In this document: positions 12,017-24,213 of the stretch, piece after piece
Numbering within the stretch: position 1 is the first letter of the stretch
Layout of the letters: each line of letters begins with the position of its first letter
DNA from: Pristionchus mayeri
Lineage: Eukaryota > Nematoda > Chromadorea > Rhabditida > Neodiplogasteridae
DNA length: 64,000 bases
Reading direction: 5' to 3'
Assembly: GCA_036245805.1 (NCBI GenBank)
Contig: BTRK01000006.1
Span: 9,084,365-9,148,364 of the forward strand
The notes under the pieces: model-generated
Database searches by the model: none
What the model was told of the DNA's origin: nothing
The model's input: the letters and a program-made list of their open reading frames with translations, nothing else
Position numbers and translations under genes: made by a program

Positions 12017-12700
12017 CATTGCAATCATTAATCCGTAGTTGTGCTATCTCATGAGATTTTGCTATATCATGAGAACCATCGATCGCATACTCATGACGAT
12101 CAGGCAGATCAAGCAGGCAGTCCGAATACAAAAGAAATAATGAAAAATTAGTTGAAGATTTCCGCTTCCTCAACTCCGCAATTCCGCAATGTCCTAATCT
12201 GTTCATTTGTAGCCACTGTTGCGTCAATAAAAGGGGCAGATTGATGCCAGAAGCATGATTTGTTCGCGGGTGTTTGAGTTCAGGTTTAGGAGCTTACGCA
12301 TTTTCCGAGTATGAAAAATAGGTTTCTGCCAGTGAGATTCGGGAAGCACAAGTCCTAGACATTGAGTGTACTATGTGATGGACCAGCTACTGATGATTGC
12401 AGTCAATAATACAACATTCACTGATCCTTCCTGGCATGAATCCCTTTCCTACTCTTACTCGTATGACGAATGAGCGCTGAGATTTGCTATGGGAAAAGGT
12501 ATGTAGGGTAGAGTTGAGTCAGCCTGCTTGTCTTTCTGTCGAAATTCGCCAACAGCGAAACCACACACTATTCGGCTGATCTCGATTGTGAACAGCGTGT
12601 CTGATTAATTGATTCCCTGAGGGGTGGAATTTCTCCTAGCAGAAAAATGTTTTTCGTGCCTAGAGAGTTGGAGGCATTGATCTGTTTACAAGTGTAATAT
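12017..12700. other. A/T-rich spacer, nothing recognised
   Basis: There are only short open frames without splice signals or domain-like content. Confidence 0.4.
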
Positions 12701-12701
12701 A

Positions 12702-13948
12702 TTAGGTTGTAGGGAAAGTCTTTGTCACTTTTTCAAAACGTTATTCCTTGGGAATGGGAAAAGCTTAAGTTCAATTATACTTGTCACCATTATTGACAAT
12801 ATGTGCCCAACGTACCTGCAATGTATGGATCCCCTCCCTTTAGAACCCGCCTGTCGCGAATCAAAGTATTGCTTGAGAGCAGACTCGAGACTTCCACGGG
12901 AATTTAAGGCCATATCTCAAACGGCATTGACCAGGTCTGCGAAAAGCCTGTAAACTGATGGGGCTATGGCAGCAGAATACGGGGGGTGAGGCAGAACCAT
13001 CCTTCCATATCCAGCCAGATCTTACTTGACTTGAATGGAGACCTTGGGACGGGGGCCATTTTGGTGGTTATATACTTTCTTGCCCTTTAGCTTTGGACGA
13101 TTGACTTCCCACTTCAAATTTTGTTGTTATGTGACGTACTTGGCCCCGGTGAATTACATGCCCTCAGGGAGTAGCTCCGAGTAGATCACCCCATGCACTC
13201 CCCACCACATTGACAGCTTGATTTTATCAGGGTGAAGGCCAAGTTTGATAGCACCTTGTGGAGTCTACCCTTCTCCAACCCGCTCGGCTCGCATGTGGTT
13301 GCTATCATAGAGGACCCACTTCCCATCCCCCGTTATGAGCCGTTCCAGCCATTGATCCCCACCTCGGAGAATGAGTAGAGTAATGAAAATATCGACTCGA
13401 CGGTCATGGCAGGCTTGGATCAGATCATGGAGTATGAATCGACCGATAAAATTCCTCATCCCAAGAGATGTCAAGCCTTATCTGGCAGTGCTATGGTGGA
13501 CTCTAAGTGCAATAGTCATTTCACGGGCACTTTGAAATGGGTCCGTTTCAACAGCTTTCTTCAACGTTTCTAAACACAACTAATGAGGTCTCCGAGATAG
13601 GTCCTGTTCATTGAGGGAAAAGTCGTATTCATCGAACGATGGAACCAATTCCTGAAGGTGTTGTCGAGGGGGCATGTGTGTGATAAACATTCTTCAGTAG
13701 GGCTTCCGAATCCTTCATCGTGGTGTAGGATAGAGAGAGGTAAATCAGAACATGCCGGAAGTGGGTGGCTCCAGTAACATAAGTCGTTGCTCTACTAGAG
13801 AATGACTGAAGGAAAGGGAATGGGGAGTTGTTTACTATAAAGATCTTTCACTGATTGTCATGCACTAGAAACGAGGGAGCGCCAAAGGTCACTTGCGACG
13901 AGCAGTGTAAACACAAATCCAGTGACAAAGACTTTCCCTACAACCTGA
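12702..13948 (-). mobile_element. Dead mariner transposon, complete length with both TIRs
   Basis: The terminal inverted repeats TTAGGTTGTAGGGAAAGTC and TCAGGTTGTAGGGAAAGTC are flanked by TA (12700-12701 and 13949-13950); the length is 1247 bp, right for mariner. The minus strand holds a decayed transposase. From N to C it reads DPFQSAREMTIALRVHHST, ITGDGKWVLYD, MWWGVHGVIYSELLPEG, APSVYRLFADLVNAV and FDSRQAG. These match the mariner D,D34D family. The first catalytic Asp (in ITGDGKW) is kept. The third, normally in APSDY, is Val. There are several stops and frameshifts. It cannot be active. Confidence 0.95.
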
Positions 13949-15460
13949 TATTTTTTACACTTGCATGATTACATGAGACTGTCTACGATGCAAGCAGATG
14001 GGACCCAAGATTTCCGAACATATCATATCTAGGTGACTGCAGACGGCTGGGAATAGTGTGAGGGGATGAGGATTGAATAAGCTGTTATTGGAACGATGCA
14101 ACGATGCAAAATTAGCTCTTTTCAATATTGAAAGCCTTTAATATTATTTCGTAACGGCGATCTGAGTGGTTAATGAACAAGTTTTCCATTGAAGCATCAA
14201 CAAGATTTCAGAAATTTTTGATTGGAATAATTGAAGGATCATAGTACAAGTAAACGGACACGTGCTATCGTTATGTTAATGATCGTTATGCTTCCGAAGT
14301 TTACCGGGCGCTGTAGTAAAATCTAATATTTCTTACCTTTTGGAAATATGTATTTTTTATTTTATTTAGAACAACTGATCATGAATTGATTGGCATTTGG
14401 ATGGATCATTAATTGTTTGGTTCTTCCTTCAAACTTAAGTCAGCAGAGCGGAATACTCTGAAATTTACGAAACCGCGAATTTAAATGTTTATAGGAGGTG
14501 TAAATGCAAACGCACGCCCGGTTGAAATATGTTTCAATTAGAGGAGAACTCTCTTCAAGTCACGTGCTCTCGCGCTCGATGCCTGAGCTTTCCCTGATTT
14601 GCCTCCCCGCCAACTACCGATAGCTCTGTTCGTAATGGAGATATCAATGTGAACATTTCGGAACTTCTCATCATTAGGGAAATCTAGGCCGTGGATATGA
14701 AAGCTTTAAAAATTGAATTTTGCCTTTGGTCCTCCTTTAAGTTCTGGGGAACAGTCGTTGTTCCAAGGTTATGCTCAACTAAAGTAATTCCGTGTCATAG
14801 CGCCGGAGCAACCACAATCTGCCTGGTCCTTGCAACGTTAATTCAATCTTTTGTATGCTATACCAGCCATCAGTTTCATTACTCATCCGCGACCCAGTAC
14901 CTCCCATCCCCCGCAAATTCTGCTGTATTTGTTAGCGAGCTTTCAGTATGTCTAGTACTTAGTACTTAGTCATTTAAAAAAACGCAATTCACCTGATAGT
15001 CAGATCTAAGTGTGCATCGCCTCGTTGACACAGGAAGTCCATTACATGACTGCTCCTTGTTGCTAGCTACAATAATGGGGATATAATAACGCCGCTACTG
15101 CCGCTGGCGCTCGTTTCGCGGCGCCTCTCTCCTGGCTCTGACTCGCTGAATCACCAGCTGTTAGAGATAGGATGGGGTGGACACAGAGACCATATATCTC
15201 TGATCAATGACATTTATGATCGTGATGAGTGGCATGGGACATAAAAAACATTTACGCAGGTAGAGGAAAGGAGATTATGTGAATGTCGCAAACAATACCG
15301 ATAAACAATACGTGAAACATTTATTGTGCTTGAAGATCAAAATTTCTTGTTTTTTACCCGAGATTTTCCCAAGAATATCGTTACCCACTTTTGAGCTAGT
15401 AAGTGTCTTGCATCGCTAACCCGCGGGTTTATCACCATAAAATAAATCCATTTTTTTCTT
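13949..15460. other. Spacer; one hydrophobic open frame at 14697-14969, otherwise nothing
   Basis: The plus-strand frame at 14697-14969 begins MKALKIEFCLW and contains ATTICLVLATLIQSFVCY, which could be a membrane segment. I see no flanking splice sites or family resemblance strong enough to call a gene. The rest of the stretch shows no feature. Confidence 0.3.
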
Positions 15461-15529
15461 GTTACTCGATAGTTTCCCGACGTGGGTCGATCGACGATTC
15501 GCGGGCAGGAAGAATTGGTTTCGGAAAAT

Positions 15530-15976
15530 TCATGTTCTGCTCTCGTGTGGTTTCATGTTGCACTGATTCCTCATAAGCACTTCGAGGCAAGAGGATGTAG
15601 TCGTATCGCTGCCTGGAAGAGAAAAATATATTGTCATTCCTAAATGAAAGAGTGAGTTTTGAAAGTGCTAGAGTGCCTGTGAGGAAGACACGCTTTGGTA
15701 GCATTCCATAGAGGATTTACGAGTGAGATGAAGCGAGGACAATTTGCAACAATGAAGTTACCAAGCATTGATCGGTATCTATTCGACAGAAATAACAACT
15801 ATTTGTGAAGCATAGTGAATTAAATAACATATTTAGGTGGTGGACGACCAGCTCATGTTGGACCATATAATGAAGAGTCGGTAGGTTAACACCGGATACG
15901 AAGAGGAACAGCTCAGGCCGTACGTCGAACCACTGAAGAGAGCGAGCGACGAGAAAGAGTTGTCAAGATTATACAG
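15530..15976 (+). pseudogene. Copy of the 'PYVEPL' exon family with its upstream block
   Basis: The end of this block reads GYEEEQLRPYVEPLKRASDE before a GTGAG donor at 15977. The same exon occurs at 19858-19950 (EEELIPYVEPLEGERDE) and 32278-32382 (EEEQRPYIEALKGARDE). The block 15530-15700 (TTTCATGTTGCACTGATTCC...) is also repeated at 31600-31760 and in part at 56580-56660. An indel after the DE pair shifts the frame relative to the other copies. The function is unknown; the charged helical composition is all that can be said. Confidence 0.45.
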
Positions 15977-16820
15977 GTGAGAAGTTCAGGTATTTTTACA
16001 TTTTTGAAATGAGATTCCCTTGTTTTGGTGTGGCTTATTTGAATGGGGAAGGAAATTGGTGAATGCGTGCTGCACATATGTTTTTATTTCGTCAGAGATT
16101 GGTGGTAGATGACTCCATGTACTCAAATTAGGAATAGAAAAAAATCTTCCGAACAACTGTTTCGACAAAAATCAGAATATGTGTCGCTGGTCCAATTGTG
16201 TCTCGACATTCTTCTCTTTTCTGCCAACTGATCACTCTACTCATCATTTATGGCGCTTCCGGGTATTCTCGCCTGATCGAAGTTTTACTCTGGGTGAGCG
16301 AGATGTGATAGAGCGCAGAGAAAGAGAGCAATATCTCGCGAATTGGTCTCGAAGAGTATGTATGCTGGAATTTTGTCATAGAATGCCGAGGCATCTCCAT
16401 CCTTCTCCACTCAAGTAACAACCACGTGCAACTATCGTAATTGCAAGTACAGTACCCCTTCCCCATGTTAATCGTATAGTAATTATTGCATAATTCTGGC
16501 TTGATTTCTCACAAGCGCGCAGAGCCGAAGGTCAGGTAAGATAAGGACGAGAACTATGACAGGGTAGCATTATGGATTAAAATTATGATGGACCCTGAGA
16601 CACGGCTACACAGTGTTCCTATTTAGCAGAGCGTGGAACTTAAGAACGTACAGTTTACCATTCCTGATCTTCAGGCGTACGGTTGGCTTGCGTGGAAGCA
16701 CTGGAAACGAAGTGTGTTCAATATCGCGATTGGTGTTCCTCAGTTGATTCAAGATTAGTGCGCGCAAGTTGCTGCAATTTATTTTCTATAGCTTGTATTT
16801 TAGAAGCAATAATTATATTA
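15977..16820 (+). repeat. Dispersed modules B (16160-16300) and A (16728-16790)
   Basis: Module B here (CACTCTACTCATCATTTATGG, TTCCGGGTATTCTCGCC) matches the copies near 28440 and 30003. Module A matches 7405 and 10968. Between them I see A/T-rich sequence with no gene. Confidence 0.45.
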
Positions 16821-18308
16821 TCAGGTTGGTCCATAAGTCTTTTCCCTTTTCCGCAATTTTATATTTTCGGATTTACGAGCCCTTACTTTCAAGCGATTCT
16901 CATATTGTTCGATGCATTCAGTGAGTTCATCGACACTCTCTTTAGCGAACATTGAGTCAAGCTTCTATTGACAGTATTGCTATCACCAGGTAAATCAAAA
17001 TGCTTCGTCGTGCGAAAATAGAGTTACTTTTTTTTCGACTCGTGCTGTATGGAAATCAGGCATTTGACTAATATCATTGTATAGCGTGGTATTCGTACTT
17101 TTCAAATCATTGAACCCTGACATACCGTGAACGATGGGGTCAAACTGGTGCGCTTAAAAAATTTCAGTTCCGATCAGCATGACGATAATAATTTCAATTA
17201 ACCATATGTTCGAACCAACATGCATAGGCACCCCAATTCTGCACATACATGAAGCTACATCTATATTGAGTTTATATTCTCGTTTTGGTATATGCAAAAA
17301 TAGTCCTCTCAAAATTCATGTAACTCAATGTTACAACATGGGTATTTGGTCATGTAAATGACCATTTCCAAAGCATCTTTGTTTTCAGCAAAAAATTGCA
17401 GTTCCGATCAGCATGACGATAATAATTTCAATTAACCATATGTTCGAACCAACATGCATAGGCACCCCAATTCTGCACATACATGAAGCTACATCTATAT
17501 TGAGTTTATATTCTCGTTTTGGTATATGCAAAAATAGTCCTCTCAAAATTCATGTAACTCAATGTTACAACATGGGTATTTGGTCATGTAAATGACCATT
17601 TCCAAAGCATCTTTGTTTTCAGCATGGATAGATGATTCGATAGTTTCAAGTTAAACGCACAAGCTACCTGTCGTATACCATATATTAAAAAGCCAAAATT
17701 CGGGAATGCCTCTTTCATCAGGAAATTAGACCTTTTCGAAGACTCCAGAAATTGAATTTTTGACAATGTTTGCTGTTTGAAGATTTTTTCAAAATATTGT
17801 GCCATTGAAAGATGAATGAGACCTGACCTTACATGTTTGCATAATAGTGTGCCCCAATAGTGATTAAATGTAGCGCCCCTACATAGAAGCCAATATCTTC
17901 GATCCTCGGACCAGGAGTTCCGATCGTTTGAGCAGCATTTGATTGAACATGTTGGAATTTTCAAGCCTGTATTTCGAAATTTCGCAAAGTAAGCACCAGT
18001 TCCTACACACTTTTAGAAAGAGCAACTAAGGGGCTTTCCATTCATGCAAATTAGATGGTTCCGGAATATTACGCCGCTGAATGATACCAGATAAAACAAA
18101 ATGGAAAATTGCAACAATAAATTAATTGGAAACAAAGTCAGTTTTTCGGAAACTGTAAAACCATGATGTAATTCTAATAAATGACAATAAAGTTCAAGCG
18201 TACCCTTACATAATGCCTTGGAGTCAGACAATTATCTTTTGCTGGAACAATTTTAGATGAAATCGAATTGTACACTCCAAAAGGGAAAAGAGTTATGGAC
18301 CAACCTAA
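16821..18308. mobile_element. Mariner-like element with internal tandem duplication
   Basis: The ends TCAGGTTGGTCCATAAGTC and (other strand) TTAGGTTGGTCCATAACTC are inverted repeats flanked by TA (16819-16820, 18309-18310). The length is 1488 bp; without the 234-bp duplication it would be 1254 bp, the normal mariner size. I could not recognise transposase motifs on either strand, although a minus-strand piece near 16870-16970 (SMFAKESVDELTECIEQYEN) looks like a transposase C-terminus. It is presumably a decayed or non-autonomous copy. Confidence 0.75.
17165..17624 (+). repeat. Tandem duplication: two identical 226-bp units (period 234)
   Basis: Units 17165-17390 and 17399-17624 agree at every base I compared, with an 8-bp AAAAATTG spacer. 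The absence of differences points to a very recent event inside an otherwise old transposon, or to a sequence-assembly duplication. Confidence 0.9.
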
Positions 18309-18310
18309 TA

Positions 18311-19215
18311 TTAAAAGAATATTATTAATTTAAATTTTGGAAGCATAAGCTTATTGCTAGTGGGCAAAGTTCTGGAACAGACCGAGCATCATTCGCGCAC
18401 GCGCCGATGACAACCGCGCAGGTGAGAAGATTTGGGGGACGGGGGGGGGGGGGGAGAGAGATTCGGGAATAGTTGCATATGCAATAGCGTGGAGAGTTAT
18501 AACAAAGATGACTCGTGAATGGAAGGAATTGTAATTTTACAACTGTGAAATGTTAAATAAATCGCACCATCTCCATTTGACAGCATAACAACAATAGCAA
18601 AATTGAAACTCCCGGGCCGAGCGGACACTCCCAGCATTCCCGCACACGAAACACACAATGAAAAATGTGTGTGTAACAAGCCGATGACTTGCGTACTTTT
18701 GTGTTGTGTTGGACTATTTTTAGAATCCAATTTTAGATTAGAAACTAGTACACATCACACCGATAGCGTGTTCACAATTACATTTTGTATATTTTCGCTT
18801 CCCAGAAGATGGAATTGCATTTCTCCTAGGTGAATGGTAGTTCATCCATTGGAGAAGCAGCGTTGTTCCTAGACGTAGTGGATATTTAAAATTCAGATCA
18901 CGAACATTCGTAAGAATGAAAAAAGAGCTTATCACCAAATGTAATGCATGAATCCATAATATCAATGTTAACGAGAATTAGTTATAATCTCTATGCTGCA
19001 GGAGCGACGTGAACGAGTTCTGTGGGGAAAGTAGTTTATTCCGTTTTACAAGCCTGCGAGAATCTATTCAAGAAGTTATTCATTCTCAATTCGCGTACCT
19101 ATTCGGGAATGATATATGTATTTAGAAAAAAATTTTTCTTGCTAATATCAAATACTCTAACAAAATCGATAGAATTAATTATATGGTGCTGCATGACGCT
19201 AGCACGTAAACAGAA
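18311..19215. other. Spacer with a long G run (~18438-18452); nothing else clear
   Basis: An uninterrupted run of more than 12 G lies near 18440. The block around 18815-18920 (CCTAGGTGAATGGTAGTT) recurs at 50431-50630. No gene is supported. Confidence 0.4.
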
Positions 19216-19219
19216 ATGG

Positions 19220-19355
19220 GAATTTATAAATTTAAATTACATAAATTTACAAAAATTTATAAATAAATTTATAAATTTAATTTAATTTTTTTTAAATTTA
19301 TAAATAAATTTAAAAATTAAACAAAAATTTATAAATTTAAAATTTACATAAATGT
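19220..19355. repeat. A/T-only tandem repeat (TTTATAAA-like words)
   Basis: About 135 bp consists almost only of A and T, with iterated AAATTTATAAAT words. Confidence 0.85.
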
Positions 19356-19619
19356 GTTTTCCATCAAAAGTGAATAACATATTAGGGTTTGAGGAGCCAC
19401 AGGAATACTAACTGCTGCATGCAACACGAAACAACCGATGTGAAATAACTCTGTTAGTTTTGATGACACCTCTGGAACACTTTGGTGCAGGCAGACGGGG
19501 GGATTTTCAAAGCATAGTTACTACTAGAATCTACGACTAGAATTAGGGAGAAATTTCGCTTCGACCATTACTTCACTTTGAATTTGTGTTCGCATCACTG
19601 GCATAATGTGTTGAGATAG

Positions 19620-20580
19620 CTCACAATCTGGTCTCGCCCATTAGTGCCTGTGATTCGGGAACTTAATGTGTAGTCTCTGTTGCGAGAATCTCCCGGGAAC
19701 CAATATCAATGACTTTTGCCCCTCACTTTCAATTCATCACAATCGATGTGTGTTTCCCATGAAGAAAGTCAACAACGCGCAAGTTACTAATGCTCAAATA
19801 ATCAATAAATCGATAATCATCATAAAGCGCATGCATGGATCTGTTATGAAGGATCCGATGATGAACATCGGATGCGAGGAGGAACTGATACCGTACGTGG
19901 AACCACTCGAGGGAGAGCGAGACGAGAGAAGAGTGAGCAAGATGATACGGGTGAGCAGACAGTTCTTATTGAATTTGTTTTGTTCGAAACGAGAACCTTG
20001 GGGTTAAAATTGGCGACTGGAGGCGTGGGTCATCGTGCAGAGTTAGGCCCGCACTGATTTCGATTTTGAAAATCATCAAATTGTGCTTTTTGTAACGAAT
20101 GGTGATTTTTCTCTTTATTTTCGTCGACACTCTGACTCCCTGAATCACGCACCGATAATCAAGCCGGGATTTTATAAAATTTGATCAATCTGAGGGAATT
20201 TGTTGCTAATAATACTAATTATTCATCCCATAAAGAACTAATGCTAAGCATGTCTATGTCAATCAATTAATTACTTAATTAGTAAAATCAGTATCATTAA
20301 ATGGTCTACAACCTATACGGTATCTTACGGTCAATCAAAGATTACGTATTCGATGAGCTCCACGCGATGTCTCTGCTGACGGGGGAGACGAAAAGTGAAG
20401 TAGGGCATTTGTTTAACGACCTATAATATTAACGTGATGCCGGCAAATATCTGGAGTCTACAATTTAGATATATGGCCGCTCAATTGATTGTTAGTGCGA
20501 GTATCATTCTAATTTACGTTAATTGGTATTCTTTCTTTGCAGATTCAACGGTTTGTAACCTTCGCTCGACCCTATACGAG
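19620..20580 (+). pseudogene. 'PYVEPL' family gene fragment with two joinable exons
   Basis: This is the best-preserved copy of the family. The exon ending at 19950 reads MKDPMMNIGCEEELIPYVEP then LEGERDERRVSKMIR, with a GTGAGC donor in phase 0. The next acceptor TTTCTTTGCAG (20532-20542) opens exon 20543-20580, IQRFVTFARPYT plus two bases, followed by donor GTATAC. The intron is 592 bp. Upstream sequence 19620-19800 recurs at 28050-28310 and 32050-32260. I do not recognise the protein. No start codon with a convincing context and no terminal exon were found, so it may be a fragment; it could also be part of a living gene whose other exons I missed. Confidence 0.5.
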
Positions 20581-21162
20581 GTATACCTTCAAAAATATTG
20601 TTGAATTATTTTAGACCAGTGAGCATCGAGCACTGCTCATGGTCTGGCTGATAACGATAGGCGCCTAATGCAAGTGGATGTGGTCACTATGATTCCGGTT
20701 GTACTCACAGTGCTCGATTATTTAATCATTTATTTGGTGAGAAGACCCAGTCCAATCAAACAATAAGTGCATAGGATCGTTGATACAAGTATGCTGGTGC
20801 CCGAGTTCTCCTAGCTCTTCGGGCAAGGAACAGAGATGGCGGAGTGCTTATGTAACTGTCGAATTGCCTAATAAAATGTCGAGTGCTTAGCATCGCCGGT
20901 GCAGGTAGATCTGTATGAATACATGGGCGACAGTCGCGATAATGCGTGTTTTCTTCGTAACGTCGGAATGAGGGCAAGATAATTGGTGATCAGTCTTTAT
21001 TGACGCGAGGCGATGCGGGAATTAAGTCTATCATCAGTCATTGATAATTACCTCAAATTTTGGGCAATTAGTCTCAATATTAACTCGCTGAGGATAATTA
21101 AAATAATAAAATTGTCAATATTTGTCTCAGTAGATTCTCATTGGGTAGTTGAGATTGCATAA
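20581..21162. other. Spacer, nothing recognised
   Basis: A/T-rich, without splice-bounded open frames or a repeat match I can support. Confidence 0.4.
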
Positions 21163-21348
21163 TTGAAGTGTTGGGCTCTTGCTTCACTTCTTCTACTGAT
21201 ACAACTCATACATTCCATTCCGTTAGCAAATTGCAAACTAAAAAAGCCAAACAAAGTTAAAAAAGCCAGACAAAGTCCAACCCGACGGGTTGTGATAACG
21301 CCCCCAATCCCTCGCGTTTGCAGAAGAATCGATATATGTATTGATTAA
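21163..21348 (+). CDS. Candidate small secreted basic peptide (no ATG; possible relic)
   Basis: The frame reads KCWALASLLLLIQLIHS, IPLANC, then a lysine/arginine-rich tail (KLKKPNKVKKARQSPTRRVV) and ends with VCRRIDICID and a stop; about 61 codons. The N-terminus looks like a signal peptide with cleavage near the SIPLANC segment, and the mature part is strongly basic with three cysteines. The frame opens with TTG directly after an in-frame TAA, with no ATG, so either the start has mutated or an upstream exon supplies it. A TTTGTCTCAG acceptor-like site lies about 30 bp upstream. The family is unknown. Confidence 0.3.
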   Translation: MKCWALASLLLLIQLIHSIPLANCKLKKPNKVKKARQSPTRRVVITPPIPRVCRRIDICID

Positions 21349-21509
21349 TCAGTTTTAGTGAATATAATTGTCAAGAGAGGTATAGGTTAGATTATGACAT
21401 GAATTGGAAGTGTATGGTAGTTTTAGAATCTAACTAACATATTTAAAAAGGGGCATTCGGATTAAAATTTTCCAGGACGTCATTTTTGATTCCTGGAATT
21501 TTTTTCAAA

Positions 21510-21740
21510 TAGCCACAATTTTTTCCACAGATGAGCTAGCCTTTCATTTCCAACTATAAAAATGCTTATCTCGTCGAGCTCTTTCTGAATTACTATACAT
21601 TTATGGGGTTTGGATGAGCCGTTCAAAAGATACAAAAACCGACCACCCAAATTCAGCGCGAGACAATAAATGAGGGGTCAGAGATACGGCTTTCTGAGAT
21701 CGATTTTCGAACTCTACGTAAAAAGTTACCCCAAGGACAC
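21510..21740 (+). repeat. Dispersed repeat, also at 58890-59105
   Basis: GATGAGCTAG-CCTTCA, AAATGCTTATCTCG-CGAG and CAAAAACCGACC are shared with 58890-59105 in the same order and orientation. A short downstream piece (21885-21925, GAGCGCCGCGACGAACAAAG) recurs at 62163-62205. Confidence 0.65.
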
Positions 21741-22149
21741 TCTTCACATTGTGACTTTATTTTTCGTTGTACGGCACATAGCTGGAATTGTTCAGTTCTC
21801 TCAGATAGTCACTCATAAAACCTATTTGTCTTCGTCTCGCCGCATCACTCCAGCAGTTGGCTCGAAATAAGATTGCTCGAGCGCCGCGACGAACAAAGAA
21901 ACTCAATCTCTCTGACACGCTGTGCAAGATGAAACTCTGAAAATACGATTAAAAAACATGTACCCGAAAATGAGCCTGAATGACCTGAATATTGAAACCC
22001 TAATTGTCAGTGTTTTCTACAATTACAATTGATGAATTACAGATCCAAAGGGATCCATTCACGTCTTTCCCTAGAACTAATGCCGATATGGTGAAGCTCG
22101 AGTGCACCTAACATGAGGAAGGGAAGAAAGCTGGCGTTGCATGGTTTTT

Positions 22150-22760
22150 TTTTATTTTAAAATTTTGGACGCACACAGCTACGCCGAATCAAATTTATAG
22201 TGCATCGCCTCCCTAATGCCGGTACTCCGCCTCACGAATGCGCCTAGTTTTATTATTTAAACAATGGATCGAAGCTCGGGAATTTATTACATAAGACGAG
22301 ATTGCGCGCTGCTTTAGTGTTTCAAAATATGATGATATGCATAGAGGACCTGGAGAAACAGTCTGAATCTTCTTCACTTCCTAAAACATTAGTATAATTT
22401 TAGTGACGTTTAAATCGTACGTGGTTGAGAGAGATTTCTAAAATAATATATAACAATCAGTGCATATGAGTATGATGGGCGATCCTCCTCTTCCTCCCGC
22501 GATATTCCTGTGCCCTCACTTCTCTCGTGCGAGCCAGTCGCTGCATGGTGTGGTGGGCAACGATCTAGGCTGGTGATCCGCCTAGATCTTCTGCTAGCTC
22601 TTGGATTGTTCTCTCCATCGCGCGCACTCCGCATCAATTTATAGCCTAAAGCTGTCACTTGAAAGCATTGGGTTTTGCCGTGGTGTGATATAGTGTCTAA
22701 CACAGCAAGTCTACTCAGAAAAAAGCTCATTTGCGTGGCAGAATCGATCCATCTCATTAT
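22150..22760 (+). repeat. ~600-bp duplicated block ('D'), second copy at 28740-29300
   Basis: Shared words in order: CACGAATGCGCCTA, TATTTAAACAATGGA, GGGCGATCCTCCTCTTCCTC and ATCAATTTATAG.CTAAAGC. The copies are diverged by substitutions and indels. A minus-strand open frame covers part of it (22410-22757), but the corresponding frame at 29.0 kb is not conserved, so I do not call a gene. Confidence 0.7.
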
Positions 22761-22801
22761 CGGATTACGAGGAGGAAAGAGCGGCGTCGAAACCTTTTTT
22801 T

Positions 22802-24010
22802 TGTGAATTTTTGATTGCTGCTACTAAATGAGGTCGAAATCGTGGAATCGAAGAACTACAGATTGTGCGTAAACTGTTTAGGTAACTTTCTGCACTAACG
22901 CCATGTCGATAGCTTCACTCTCCTCGGCGGAGTTCTCTCTAGATTGCCAAAAACTGATGTTATTGGCTGTTTTTGTCATATTTTGTAATGCTGCTACCAA
23001 ATGAGGTCGAAATCAAAGAATCGAAAAACTACAAATTGTTCGAAAAGTCTTTCGGCAATTTTGTGCACAAACGCCATCTCGATAGCTTCAAAGTTGAGCT
23101 AGAAAGTCCTTCAAAAAAGCAAAATTACCGTCTTGATGAGTTCTACAAATCATCTGTTCAGGACGTTTTTGAAAATTCAATTTGAAATATAGATAAGTTG
23201 TAAAAAGCGAAATGTCGGTTCCAAAAAGTTGTTATCCTGAAAAATTTTTCCACGATTACCCAATTTTTTATTTCAAAATCAGATTCTCCGTGCAATTCTA
23301 CACCATGGATATTGATTTCAGATCATTTCAACTTTTTCCCGGGAGGTTTCAGCGCTGGAAACACCGAAAACCTGCTGTTTTTCGAAAATTCAAAAAGTTC
23401 AATGATTTGCCATTTTCATACTGATGGGTGAGAAGCTGTTCTATTGGTTGTAAGTGACATAACAGGGTCTGATCAAGTAGTTGTGAGTGAATTAAGCGAT
23501 ATTTTGATGAAAAAAATCATCGCATTTTTTCAGTCATTCTCGGAGGATGCTCAGAAAATCCTGATTTTTTCTGAGTAAAATATTTTCTCTGGAAATGACT
23601 TAAATCTTCTTACATTGTGAAAATAGTCTATCCTAAGCAAATTGGTGCCCATTGGAGAGCTGATAAAGCCTGAATATGAAAATGGCAAATCATTGAACTT
23701 TTTGAATTTTCGAAAAACAGCAGGTTTTCGGTGTTTCCAGCGCTGAAACCTCCCGGGAAAAAGTTGAAATGATCTGAAATCAATATCCATGGTGTAGAAT
23801 TGCACGGAGAATCTGATTTTGAAATAAAAAATTGGGTAATCGTGAAAAATTTTTCAGGGTAACAACTTTTTGGAACCGACAATTCGCTTTTTACAACTTA
23901 TCTATATTTCAAATTGAATTTTCAAAAACGTCCTGAACAGATGATTTGTAGAACTCGTCGAGGCGGTAATTTTGCTTTTTTGAACGACTTTTTAGCTCAA
24001 CTTTGAAGTA
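22802..24010. mobile_element. Foldback element with a tandem partial copy at its left edge
   Basis: About 22975-23400 is the inverted copy of about 23680-24005 (GGAGGTTTCAGCGCTGGAAA and its complement). A diverged partial copy of the left end (TACTAAATGAGGTCGAAATC) precedes it at 22802-22930. Open frames in both arms are mirror copies. Confidence 0.8.
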
Positions 24011-24213
24011 TGTTATGATTTTTTGAATTTTTGAAATGTCGAGAGCCGGCTTTTAGGTAGTTTCGATTTTACGGCTTCATCACTTGAATATAAAAGTCTA
24101 CGACCAGGGATACATCAACTGATATTGTGTCGATAAGATTAAATCAGTTTGAATTTGTTGTTCCCATGTGCAGTGGAACTCATACATTCTGTCAGAATAT
24201 GCGTGATAATAGG

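Noticed and set aside
18435..18455. G run as a third G/C-run element end
   Set aside because: No partner C run, inverted TGACA motif or 7-bp duplication was found nearby; it could equally be low-complexity sequence.
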